Below, piece after piece: positions 40,353 to 48,370 of a stretch of 56,238 nucleotides of DNA. The stretch covers positions 1 to 56,238 of the forward strand of contig JAMCRC010000025.1 in NCBI GenBank assembly GCA_023380415.1. Reading direction: 5' to 3'. Below the pieces are notes generated by a model, which saw nothing but the letters and a program-made list of their open reading frames with translations, was not told the DNA's origin and did no database searches. The first letter of the stretch is position 1. Every line of letters begins with the position of its first letter. Made by a program: the position numbers and the translations under genes. This DNA is from Patescibacteria group bacterium (lineage in GTDB: Bacteria; Patescibacteriota; Minisyncoccia; UBA6257; GWB1-50-10).

Positions 40353-41456
40353 TTAGCCCCTGATCGGCATGGCGACGTACACGACCGTTTTATCGCCTTC
40401 GCCGATCAAGAGAACCGGTTTCTCCGATGAATTGAAACCGATGACGATATTCTGGGTCTTATGGATCTTCAGGCCGTCCAAAACGTATCGCCAATTGAAT
40501 ATCACCGAGAACCTTTCTCCGGTGGTTTTTACCGGCACTTTGTAACTATTCTCGCCTATGGAAGCGTCCGCCGAATAAACCTCGATGAACTTGCCGTTCT
40601 CGCCTATCCTGATGGTGATGTCGTTGCTCTTCCCGGAGAACGTACTGGCCAGCTTGACCGCGTTGATCAACTCCTGCCGATCGATCGTCACTTCCGTCCG
40701 GCACTCCTTCGGAATAACCGCCTTATAATCCGGGAACCGCCCATCGATCAGCCGGGATATCACCCGCTCACCGTTCCCTTTGAGCAGGATCTGATTCTGG
40801 TCGATTGAGACATCGACTGTCTCCGCGCCATCGAATATCCTTAATATTTCTCCGGCTGTTTTAAGCGGAATTATCACGCTAAAATCCCCAACCGAATCCG
40901 CCACCGCGTTACTCAAGGTTTTCTCGGCCAGCCGGAAACCGTCTGTCGCCACAAACCCCATAACCCCATCCGACGAAGAGACCAAAACTCCGCTGATCTC
41001 CGGACGGATCTCGGAATACTGGGCGGATGGAATGACGCAACCAATAGCATCCTTGAGGTCCTTGGTCGAGATACTGAACGATCCAGCATCGTCCGAAACC
41101 GATGGGATTATTGGGAATTCGTTCGCGTCCTGGCCCTGGACGACCGCTTCGTAGTTATCGGTCGTGATCATGATCTTCTTGTCCTTCTCCTCGATGGTCA
41201 CCCTTTCCGCCGCCAGATTCTTGATTATCGAGTTGAATACCGAGAATGGGACGGCGACCACCCCATCCGCAATAACCTTTCCTGGAACGGCGCATTCGAT
41301 GGCGAGCTCTAGGTTGGTTGACGCGAACAATATTCGGCCGCTCTCGGTTTTCACGAGAAAACTTTTCAGGATAGGAAGATTGGCGTTCTCCCCCACACCC
41401 CGCTCGATAACCCCTAATGCTTCTATTAAGTTAGTTCTTAATATAATTAATTTCAT
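40353..41456 (-). CDS. dnaN: DNA polymerase III beta sliding clamp (367 aa)
   Basis: Ring clamp that tethers the replicase. Three clamp domains: MKLIILRTNLIEALGVIERG onward, the second starting near FSISTKDLKDAIGCVIPSA with FVATDGFRLAEKTL, and the third with TIDRQELINAVKLASTFSG. It ends in KTVVYVAMPIRG, the usual MPM(R/K)-like C-terminus in slightly changed form. The gene lies beside dnaA, separated by the probable origin. ATG 41456. Confidence 0.97.
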   Translation of the reverse strand: MKLIILRTNLIEALGVIERGVGENANLPILKSFLVKTESGRILFASTNLELAIECAVPGKVIADGVVAVPFSVFNSIIKNLAAERVTIEEKDKKIMITTDNYEAVVQGQDANEFPIIPSVSDDAGSFSISTKDLKDAIGCVIPSAQYSEIRPEISGVLVSSSDGVMGFVATDGFRLAEKTLSNAVADSVGDFSVIIPLKTAGEILRIFDGAETVDVSIDQNQILLKGNGERVISRLIDGRFPDYKAVIPKECRTEVTIDRQELINAVKLASTFSGKSNDITIRIGENGKFIEVYSADASIGENSYKVPVKTTGERFSVIFNWRYVLDGLKIHKTQNIVIGFNSSEKPVLLIGEGDKTVVYVAMPIRG

Positions 41457-41621
41457 AGTAGTGGTAGTAGTTCCTGGGATTATGTGGATAAGCTAGTAAC
41501 GTTAAGTATTTATTGGTCGTTTCGGTACTAGTGACTGTTGATTATTGTTGATTATATCCGATCCGGTGTGGGTAACTTTTTGTATCGCCCGATTTATTCC
41601 ACAACCCAACCACGTTTTTAT
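41457..41621. other. probable replication origin region (oriC) between dnaN and dnaA
   Basis: 165-bp gap with one exact DnaA box (TGTGGATAA, 41483-41491) and near matches TGTGGGTAA (41567-41575) and TTATTCACA (41618-41626, running into the dnaA end). Between them is an AT-rich stretch with a tandem GTTGATTATT/GTTGATTATA pair (41538-41557) that could unwind. Position between dnaA and dnaN with the rpmH-rnpA-yidC-jag block beside it is the typical bacterial origin neighbourhood. Confidence 0.65.
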
Positions 41622-42998
41622 TCACAGCTTATACAGGCGTTCTTTGATGAGTAGGATTTTTTGGTTTAACCCTGGATTTTGGCTAATCTCTTTGGATATT
41701 TTATCGCAGGCGTGGATGGCGGTCGTGTGGTCTCTTTTCCCCAACCTATCCCCTATATGGGGGTAGGACATCTTAAGGACCTCCCGCATGAGATACATGG
41801 CTATTTGGCGCGGCTCCACCACCTCCTGCTTCCGGCTTCTTTGGGTCATGTCGGCAGTGGGGACTTCGAAGAATTCGGCCACCGTCTTAACGATGTCATT
41901 GGGGGTTATATTCCTTGGGGCGACCTGGACAGCCTCATTTATTATCTCTTCGAGTTTTTTATTGTCTATTTGGCCGCTCTTATACTGCTCATAGAACACA
42001 ACCTTGTTTAAAACCCCCTCGAGCTCGCGGATGTTCTTTTGGACCCTGGCCGCGATCTGCTCCATTATTTTTTCGTCTAAAACAGCCCCCGTCTCTTTGG
42101 CCTTGGTCTTTAGTATGGCCAACCTCGTCTCGTAGTCCGGATAGACCACATCCACTATCATCCCCCCTTCAAAACGCGACCTGAGGCGTTCCTCGAGGGT
42201 GGGAATGGCGGACGGCGGCCGGTCGGACGAGATGATTATCTGCTTGTTGTTCTCGTATAACGTATTGAATGTGTAAAAAAACTCCTGTTCGGTGGCCGTC
42301 TTCCCGCCGATGAATTGAATATCATCGATTATAAGAACGTCTATATCGCGATATTTCCTTTTGACGTCGTCCATGCGTTTGTTTCTTAGGGCCTGAACAA
42401 CGTCATTGATGAATTTCTCCGATGAGACATAAAGAACGCTTACTTGGTTCTTGTAGGCCAGGATTATCTCATTGCCGATGGATTGAATGAGATGGGTTTT
42501 ACCCAACCCCACGCCGCCGTAAACGAAGAGCGGGTTGTATTTTTTACCAACGTCCTTTACGACCGCTTGGGCGGCGGCGTAAGCCATCTCATTCGACGAC
42601 CCAACGATAAACGTTTTGAAATCGTAGCGCGGATTAAGATTCGTCTTCGGATCGATCCTCGTCTCGATCAATTCGGATTGAGGCCTTACGTCGTTGTCCG
42701 CCTTAGGTTTTTTGACGGATATAGCGATCGGGTTTTTGGCGTTGGCCCCGACCACGACATAGTCGATGTTCTTGATGGACCCATCGATGTTCCGGAGCGA
42801 CCCGAGAATTATCTTGTGGTACCGGCTTTTGACCCACTCTTTGGCGAAGTTATTCGGCAGGCCGACCAACGCCACCCCGGTATCCTTTTCGTCTTTCCCG
42901 AGGAACTGGCTATTCTTAAGCCAGGTCAGGAAATTAGGCCGCGATATTTGCAGCTCGATATCTCCCAAGACCGTTTGCCATACGTCTTCGTGGTTCAT
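41622..42998 (-). CDS. dnaA: chromosomal replication initiator protein DnaA (458 aa)
   Basis: Domain I (1-85: VWQTVLGDIELQISRPNFLT), a short linker, AAA+ domain III with Walker A GGVGLGKTHL, Walker B VLIIDDIQFI, sensor SSDRPPSAI and arginine finger LRSRFEGG, then domain IV with the DNA-binding signature LGKRDHTTAIHACDKI. Normal length. ATG 42998. It initiates replication at DnaA boxes, of which one exact copy lies just downstream of the gene. Confidence 0.98.
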   Translation of the reverse strand: MNHEDVWQTVLGDIELQISRPNFLTWLKNSQFLGKDEKDTGVALVGLPNNFAKEWVKSRYHKIILGSLRNIDGSIKNIDYVVVGANAKNPIAISVKKPKADNDVRPQSELIETRIDPKTNLNPRYDFKTFIVGSSNEMAYAAAQAVVKDVGKKYNPLFVYGGVGLGKTHLIQSIGNEIILAYKNQVSVLYVSSEKFINDVVQALRNKRMDDVKRKYRDIDVLIIDDIQFIGGKTATEQEFFYTFNTLYENNKQIIISSDRPPSAIPTLEERLRSRFEGGMIVDVVYPDYETRLAILKTKAKETGAVLDEKIMEQIAARVQKNIRELEGVLNKVVFYEQYKSGQIDNKKLEEIINEAVQVAPRNITPNDIVKTVAEFFEVPTADMTQRSRKQEVVEPRQIAMYLMREVLKMSYPHIGDRLGKRDHTTAIHACDKISKEISQNPGLNQKILLIKERLYKL

Positions 42999-43160
42999 TT
43001 GATTCCAATTTTATTCATCGAAAACGTCGACCGCCGCTCCAAAACCGAATCACCATTCAAGTTCCTGTTTATGATAGAAGGATTTTGAAACGATGCAATG
43101 TTGCGGAAACGGGTCCTATGTGCTTTAATTGTGCATTATCTGTTGATAGTCGTTACAGGT

Positions 43161-43166
43161 TATAAT
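43161..43166 (+). promoter_or_regulatory. -10 box of rpmH-rnpA-yidC-jag
   Basis: TATAAT with the rpmH ATG 11 nt downstream; no strong -35. A leader of only about 4 nt is expected. The rest of 42999-43176 shows no further gene or exact DnaA box. Confidence 0.6.
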
Positions 43167-43176
43167 TCAAAGGTAA

Positions 43177-43311
43177 ATGAGCGTCACTTATCAGCCGAAG
43201 AAGAGGAAGCGGGTCCGGGCGCACGGGTTTCTGAAGCGTCGGCGGTCGGCGAGCGGCAGGAATGTCGTTAAGAGCCGCCGGCAGAAGGGCCGCAAGCGCT
43301 TGACGGTCTAA
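43177..43311 (+). CDS. rpmH: 50S ribosomal protein L34 (44 aa)
   Basis: MSVTYQPKKRKRVRAHGFLK followed by RRRSASGRNVVKSRRQKGRK and the end LTV is the standard L34 sequence. It opens the conserved rpmH-rnpA-yidC-jag block diverging from dnaA. The start is only 11 nt after a TATAAT box. Confidence 0.97.
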   Translation: MSVTYQPKKRKRVRAHGFLKRRRSASGRNVVKSRRQKGRKRLTV

Positions 43312-43314
43312 TTC

Positions 43315-43554
43315 GTGGAATTCGCCATAAAAAACAAGGCGGTCCGGGGAGAGAGGCCCGAGGTTTTCGCGTCGGTCGGCAAGGCGGTATTTAAAAAAGC
43401 GGTCGAGCGCAATCTCCTGAAACGCCGCCTTAGGGCCATATTACTACCGATTGCCAGAGCCAAGAGGACCGATATCACGGTATACGTCAAAGGCGGGGCG
43501 GAGCAGCTTGATTTTGCGGAACTAAGGACGAGGGTTATAAATTCTATCAAGTAA
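43315..43554 (+). CDS. rnpA: ribonuclease P protein component RnpA (79 aa)
   Basis: GTG start 3 nt after the rpmH stop. Short but recognisable by KAVFKKAVERNLLKRRLRAI, the RNR motif that contacts the RNase P RNA, and by its place. The usual length is about 110-120 residues, so the N-terminal strands are reduced. It matures tRNA 5' ends with the RNase P RNA, which I do not see in this window. Confidence 0.9.
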   Translation: MEFAIKNKAVRGERPEVFASVGKAVFKKAVERNLLKRRLRAILLPIARAKRTDITVYVKGGAEQLDFAELRTRVINSIK

Positions 43555-43555
43555 A

Positions 43556-44221
43556 ATGGGTGCCATATTCAACTCCGTAATCTACTTGCCGATATTGTCG
43601 GTCTTGAAGTTCCTTTACCTGAATGTGTCTTTTGGGGACCTTGGGGTCGCCATCTTCGTCCTCACCGTGATCGTCCGCCTCGTCCTCCTCCCCCTTTTCT
43701 ATAAGGGGGCCAAAGACCAGACGATCCTTCAGCGCCTTCAGCCGCACATCCGGAAGATCCAATTGGACCACAAAGACGATAAGGAGAAGCAGGCGCGAGC
43801 GATGATGGACCTTTACAAGACGAATCGCGTAAACCCGTTCTCGGGATTCCTTCTTCTTCTCGTCCAACTTCCCATATTCATCGCTCTCTTCGAGATATTC
43901 ACTACCGGAATAAAATCCAACATTTTCACGAATCCAGCCCTTTTCGGCCTAAGTTTGAGCGCTCCAAGCTACCTTATGGCGGTTCTCGCCGCGCTTCTCC
44001 AGTACTTCCAGGGGAAAATGGCAATGCCGGCCGGTAAGTCAATGGAAGCGACCCAGAAAGTTATGGTCGTCGTAGGCCCCCTCGTGACCATCCTTGTCCT
44101 CGGGAACCTGCCCGCGGCCCTGAGTTGGTATTGGACGGTGTCGAACTTGTTTTCTTTGGGGCAACAGTTCTATATTAATAAAAAACTGCCACCCCTGCCG
44201 GATGTGGCATCCACCAAATAA
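43556..44221 (+). CDS. yidC: membrane protein insertase YidC/Oxa1 family (221 aa)
   Basis: Five hydrophobic segments with the conserved arginine-bearing helix (VIVRLVLLPLFYKGAKDQ), a cytoplasmic helical hairpin (LQPHIRKIQLDHKDDKEKQA) and the SGFLLLLVQLPIFIALFEIF segment. The large periplasmic domain of proteobacterial YidC is absent, as in Gram-positive types. It inserts membrane proteins. No lipobox is seen. Confidence 0.95.
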   Translation: MGAIFNSVIYLPILSVLKFLYLNVSFGDLGVAIFVLTVIVRLVLLPLFYKGAKDQTILQRLQPHIRKIQLDHKDDKEKQARAMMDLYKTNRVNPFSGFLLLLVQLPIFIALFEIFTTGIKSNIFTNPALFGLSLSAPSYLMAVLAALLQYFQGKMAMPAGKSMEATQKVMVVVGPLVTILVLGNLPAALSWYWTVSNLFSLGQQFYINKKLPPLPDVASTK

Positions 44222-44230
44222 TCCAATCAA

Positions 44231-44659
44231 ATGGACCTCAAAGAACAAGTTCAATCTTTGATCGCTAGAATGGGCTTCCCGGACGCCCAGGTTTCGGTCG
44301 ATGACGAGCACCATAAGATATCGGTGGTTATAGACGACGAGGCCGTCCGGGCCCAACTCCCATCGCTCCTGCCGGCCCTGGAGCACCTCGTGAACCTGAT
44401 CCTCCGGAAGGTAAAGTCGCCATCGTATGTCGTAGATCTGAACTACTACCGTCGGGAGCGCGAGCGGCTCATTATCGAGCTCGCCAAAGCAGCGGCTAAA
44501 AAAGCGGCGATGACCAAGGGGGAGGTCGCGCTGCCGCCGATGAACGCCTATGAACGGCGCCTGGTCCATGTGGAGATATCGACCAACCCCGATCTAATGA
44601 CGGAGAGCATCGGTGCCGGGAAGGACCGTCATATCGTCATTCAACCGACCAATCTCTAG
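44231..44659 (+). CDS. Jag/KhpB-like RNA-binding protein, KH plus R3H (142 aa)
   Basis: KH-like domain (about 1-75: ISVVIDDEAVRAQLPSLLPA, HLVNLILRK) and R3H domain (about 98-140: MNAYERRLVHVEISTNPDLM with ESIGAG). Lies directly after yidC as usual. The related KhpB binds RNA and affects cell division and elongation in Firmicutes. The N-terminal Jag domain is missing. The 3' end overlaps the convergent gene by 4 bp. Confidence 0.88.
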   Translation: MDLKEQVQSLIARMGFPDAQVSVDDEHHKISVVIDDEAVRAQLPSLLPALEHLVNLILRKVKSPSYVVDLNYYRRERERLIIELAKAAAKKAAMTKGEVALPPMNAYERRLVHVEISTNPDLMTESIGAGKDRHIVIQPTNL

Positions 44660-45867
44660 TCGGAGTACTCCCCGTTCACGGCATTGCCCGGTCCGCCGGT
44701 GTTGGCGGGGACCTGTAGGGCGTACAAATATCCGTCCAGCCTATTGATGAAGTATAGATTACCCCCGGCCACAGCCGGGTCTTTTCCATCTATGGCGCCG
44801 ACGGCATTAGCCGGGACCGGCAGCGGAACGGTGCTGCCGTTCTGCGTATCTATGGCATAGAGGGCGTCGGTGGTGTAGAGCTTGTGTTCGATGTAGTCGT
44901 CCGGGAGCGAGGCGCTCTTAAAATCCTGATCGGTCGGAACGAAGCAGTATATCGTCGGCCCGGAATCGTCGGAACACTTGGATGGCAGCGTGGTGAACGG
45001 TATCGGCGCCAGGTTTTGCATAGTTTGGCTAGAAAGTATCTGGAAGCCGTTCGACGCCGAATAAGCGACCAATGTGGATCCGTTATTGACCAATTTGACC
45101 ATCAGGCCGTTCGCCGGGCCGATTATCGGGTTGATGGCGAGCGTCTTTAAATTCAAGCTCCAGACCCGGGAAGCGTAATTCGCCGCCCCCTTTTCTTCGA
45201 TAAGGAGGGTGTTGGGGGGGACAATGTCGAATTTCGTATCCAGGAAGCGGAAATCGTTGATGATTATCTTTGGTTGAGGCGGCGTCTTGGTCAGATCGAG
45301 CGACACTAGATTGATGTTCGAGCCGTTCTGGACGGTCGCGATCAGCGTCTGTGAATTACTTCCCCAGGTGGCCTGCAGGATATTCGCCGGAAGCGGGCGC
45401 CAGACCTGATCGATGGCGTCGTATATCCCCCAACTCGGGTTTTGCGGATCGCCGAAGGCGGCGAGTACGGAATTGTAATCCGGGCTGGCTTTGATGAAAT
45501 TGACGGCCGCCACTCCCTGCTGGGTGATCTGCGGGTTCTTTTGGCCCGGTTCGGCCTGCCAAACAAGGCCGTTCTGGTCCAGATAAAACACCTCCTGGGT
45601 GGCCGGATCAGTCCAGAAGAACGAAGCGGGGCGGTCGGAGACCTTGGTGAGCGTTCCGACGGAGATGCCGGACGTCGCGACCGCGGCGGTGCTTGTGGCG
45701 CCCGTGCTGGTGCTTGTGAGGCCGGCCAGGGGGAAGTATGGGGCGCTCGATGTGGATGCGCTTGGGGCAGAGGGAGATCCAGAGAACCAATTCCAGGCGA
45801 AATACACCAACAATCCCGCGACGACAATGATCGCGGCGATGACGATTATTTTGATATACGGCTTCAT
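44656..45867 (-). CDS. membrane-anchored extracytoplasmic protein, beta-propeller-like (403 aa)
   Basis: N-terminal anchor (IIVIAAIIVVAGLLVYFAWN) followed by a Ser/Thr/Ala/Pro linker and a repetitive beta-rich domain with FYLDQNGLVWQAEPG, YDAIDQVWRPLPA, SLDLTKTPPQPKI and LYAIDTQNGSTVPLP, the spacing of a WD40/PQQ-like propeller. Last gene of the secretion cluster. Such proteins usually scaffold or bind ligands outside the membrane; no specific function can be given. Confidence 0.7.
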   Translation of the reverse strand: MKPYIKIIVIAAIIVVAGLLVYFAWNWFSGSPSAPSASTSSAPYFPLAGLTSTSTGATSTAAVATSGISVGTLTKVSDRPASFFWTDPATQEVFYLDQNGLVWQAEPGQKNPQITQQGVAAVNFIKASPDYNSVLAAFGDPQNPSWGIYDAIDQVWRPLPANILQATWGSNSQTLIATVQNGSNINLVSLDLTKTPPQPKIIINDFRFLDTKFDIVPPNTLLIEEKGAANYASRVWSLNLKTLAINPIIGPANGLMVKLVNNGSTLVAYSASNGFQILSSQTMQNLAPIPFTTLPSKCSDDSGPTIYCFVPTDQDFKSASLPDDYIEHKLYTTDALYAIDTQNGSTVPLPVPANAVGAIDGKDPAVAGGNLYFINRLDGYLYALQVPANTGGPGNAVNGEYSD

Positions 45868-45868
45868 T

Positions 45869-47320
45869 TTAATTCGCGTTGCATCCAGCTACGGTAATAT
45901 GGACGTGGTTGGCGCTTGGATCGGTGCAGCTCACTATCCCCGTACTGCTTTCGCAGCGCGCCCCGCTCGCCTCGGGCTGTTTCACGTATTGGCCGCAATA
46001 CTGGGCTATCCCAACGAGGAAGTTATTGGCCGCCGTCCCGTCAAAAGCGCCATTCGGGCCGCTGTTAAAATCGAAGTCCATCGCTTCCGAGCCGAGGTTG
46101 CCGGCGCTCGTCGCGGTATGGCCGGTCTGATTCCCGCCGTAATGGCAGGAATTAACGGCGTGGACGCAGAACTTCTGCCCGTTGAGCGTCGCCGGATTGC
46201 CACGGGTGTAATTGCAGATCGTATTGCCTGTTTGTTGGTAGCTGTACGGCCCGGAGGTGAAGTTCGCGAGATTATGGCTCATGATGCAGGAGAACAGGTC
46301 CGATGTATCTTGGGCGATCCCGGCGACATAACCCTGGTAGTAGTACTTGGCGCCGCATGAAGATTGGTCGTGGCAGCCGATCGCGGCTTGGAGGGCGTTC
46401 GGGTCGTATTGACCGAAACCGCTTTGGGAGCTTTGAGCGCTCGGGTTGAGGGCGATCTGTTGATCGTGCGGGTAGCAAAGCTGGAGGGTCGGATTCAGGT
46501 TTATCATGGTCGGTGTCGACGAGCTGTCGTTCGGCTGGTAGGCGTAGATCAGGCATTTGGCGCCACTGACCGGACTCCCCGAGCCGGTGAAGTAAGGGTA
46601 CATCCAAACGCGGTCCCCGGCGTCTATGGTCTCTCCCTCGTCGTAGTATTGGTGGTCGTTCGTGATGTCTATACTGCTGCTCCCCACGTAACCCACGCGG
46701 AAAGCGCAATTCAGCGTCGGATTCCCGCCCTGATCGACTGATCCTGCGCCGTCCCAAGCGGCCGCTTGAGACATGCTTGCGTATGTCGCTGTGGCGGAGA
46801 TGGTCGAAGTATTGTTCGGATTCCAGGTGCTCTGGTTCAGTGGGATACATTCGGTGTCGGCGACGGAAAGGGTCTGGGTGCTGGCTGGCTTGGGCGGCGC
46901 AGGCAGGTCCGTCCCGGGCAGATTGAGATTCGATGTTATCTTCGGATTGATGGTGGTGAGTATGAGGTAGGAGGCGAGAAGGAGGCCGACGCCGTAGAGG
47001 GCCGAAAGGATGATATCCCGCGCGTCCTCTTGGGCGCTCGTATTTCCCGCCGAGATCGTATACTTGATGCCTCCGTAGACGATCATGAGGAGGGCGAGGA
47101 GGCCCGCGATGGCGAGAGCGATCTGATAGAAGGAATTGATGAAATTCCCTATCGACGTCGACGAAGCGAGCTGATTGCAGGTTCCGAAACCGACCGGGCA
47201 CGGGAAATTAAGGTTCACGATGTCACTTTGGGCGAACGCGCTCGGCGCGGCCGTAAGGCCGACCAGGACCACGAGACCGAGCATTACAAGAGATGTTTTT
47301 AAAATAGGTCTCATGTTCAC
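45869..47320 (-). CDS. VirB2-like pilin fused to a Cys-rich region and putative M15-type peptidase domain (483 aa)
   Basis: A signal peptide ends near AFA-QS (30/31). Two hydrophobic helices follow (57-84, IALAIAGLLALLMIVYGGIK; 103-124), the arrangement of VirB2/TrbC-type subunits common in CPR secretion clusters. After a Pro-rich linker comes a large extracytoplasmic part with many cysteines. Residues 388-483 contain AVNSCHYGG (H393), EAMDFDF (D415/D417) and NHVHITV (H472, H474), matching the H-x-x-G ... D ... HxH zinc layout of M15/VanY DD-peptidases. The pilin call is firm; the peptidase is a motif-based inference. The start overlaps the upstream gene as ATGA. Confidence 0.78.
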   Translation of the reverse strand: MNMRPILKTSLVMLGLVVLVGLTAAPSAFAQSDIVNLNFPCPVGFGTCNQLASSTSIGNFINSFYQIALAIAGLLALLMIVYGGIKYTISAGNTSAQEDARDIILSALYGVGLLLASYLILTTINPKITSNLNLPGTDLPAPPKPASTQTLSVADTECIPLNQSTWNPNNTSTISATATYASMSQAAAWDGAGSVDQGGNPTLNCAFRVGYVGSSSIDITNDHQYYDEGETIDAGDRVWMYPYFTGSGSPVSGAKCLIYAYQPNDSSSTPTMINLNPTLQLCYPHDQQIALNPSAQSSQSGFGQYDPNALQAAIGCHDQSSCGAKYYYQGYVAGIAQDTSDLFSCIMSHNLANFTSGPYSYQQTGNTICNYTRGNPATLNGQKFCVHAVNSCHYGGNQTGHTATSAGNLGSEAMDFDFNSGPNGAFDGTAANNFLVGIAQYCGQYVKQPEASGARCESSTGIVSCTDPSANHVHITVAGCNAN

Positions 47321-48015
47321 TTACCGATGATATTGAAGACGTTCACCGTTCGGCTGAATTCGAGGGGGTTTTGGATGTTTTGGGTAGTGAGCGTGACGGG
47401 CAGCATCTGCTGGCTCGATGATTGCGGGGTTCCGATATCCAACGTGAGCTGGTTACCGCTGCTCGTGACGGTCTGGCCGTTCAGCTGCCAAGTGAACTTA
47501 AGGTCCGAAAGCGAGCTCACGTTGAAGAAATAGGGCCAAGCCGTGAAGACGATCTTGCCTCCGGAGGGAATATTTTTCTGGACGGCCGGATAGTCGATGA
47601 CCGCGAAGGGCGGAGATGCCGTGATCGAGATCGAGCTGGTATTCGAGCCACTTCCGGTCTGGACTTGGACCCGGATGTTCACGAGGCCGGTCGGGTCGGG
47701 ACTCGCGGTGAAGATTATAGATTTGAGGCCGACGCCGCTTTGGATCAGATTATCATTAACAAACCAGCTCACTTGGGCCTGCCCCAAATTAACGAGGCGG
47801 TTCCCACTCAGCTCTTCTACCGAGGCCTTGACCGGGCTTCCTGGTGTGACCGAGGCCTTGCCGGGGAAATCAGCCGGGAAATAGTTCTGAGCTTGCCAGG
47901 TAATGATGACCGATGTGGCGGCCTGTCCGGCCGGGGTTTGAGCCCAGGCGAAATGGACCGCCGAGACGCCGCCGATCAGAATAGCCGCCCAAATGATTGA
48001 TTTATTCGTTCGCAT
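47317..48015 (-). CDS. exported Ig-like protein of the secretion cluster (232 aa)
   Basis: Signal peptide MRTNKSIIWAAILIGGVSAV ending near AWAQ (26). The rest is beta-rich, with VSWFVNDNLIQSGVG, FTWQLNGQTVTSSG and repeated Ser/Thr stretches, resembling one or two Ig-like/PKD-type domains. Coupled to the next gene by a 4-bp overlap. Likely a surface component; not identified further. Confidence 0.65.
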   Translation of the reverse strand: MRTNKSIIWAAILIGGVSAVHFAWAQTPAGQAATSVIITWQAQNYFPADFPGKASVTPGSPVKASVEELSGNRLVNLGQAQVSWFVNDNLIQSGVGLKSIIFTASPDPTGLVNIRVQVQTGSGSNTSSISITASPPFAVIDYPAVQKNIPSGGKIVFTAWPYFFNVSSLSDLKFTWQLNGQTVTSSGNQLTLDIGTPQSSSQQMLPVTLTTQNIQNPLEFSRTVNVFNIIGK

Positions 48016-48019
48016 CGGT

Positions 48020-48361
48020 TTAAGAGGCCAATTCCACCCCCTCCGCCTCCAGTGGGGCGTTCTTGGGATGGTTGTGCCAGTAGGCCTTGACGAGAAAGGC
48101 GCTGATCGGTCCGGGAACGAGCGGTATCAGGTCGATGGCGAACTGGATCAGGAATGATTTTAGTTTACCCGCCCCCGGATCACCCCTCCTTTTGAAGAAC
48201 CACTCCGTTCCGGTCGTCGAAGCGAAATTGAAAAGCCAGGCGGCCACGATCCCGACGAGCGTGCCGTCCAGGATATCGTTCATGATATAGAGCCCGAAAA
48301 GGAATGTGGCCAGAACAACCACCTCCGCGCCGTTTATCTTTTTGTATTCGCCCATGCCCAC
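48020..48361 (-). CDS. small membrane protein of the secretion cluster (113 aa)
   Basis: About three hydrophobic helices (VVVLATFLFGLYIMNDIL, TLVGIVAAWLFNF, and LIQFAIDLIPLVPGPISAFL), with a basic loop. Fits no family I can name. Lies 9 nt after the VirB4-like gene, so it is probably a membrane part of the same complex. Confidence 0.65.
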   Translation of the reverse strand: MGMGEYKKINGAEVVVLATFLFGLYIMNDILDGTLVGIVAAWLFNFASTTGTEWFFKRRGDPGAGKLKSFLIQFAIDLIPLVPGPISAFLVKAYWHNHPKNAPLEAEGVELAS

Positions 48362-48370
48362 CTTATTAGT

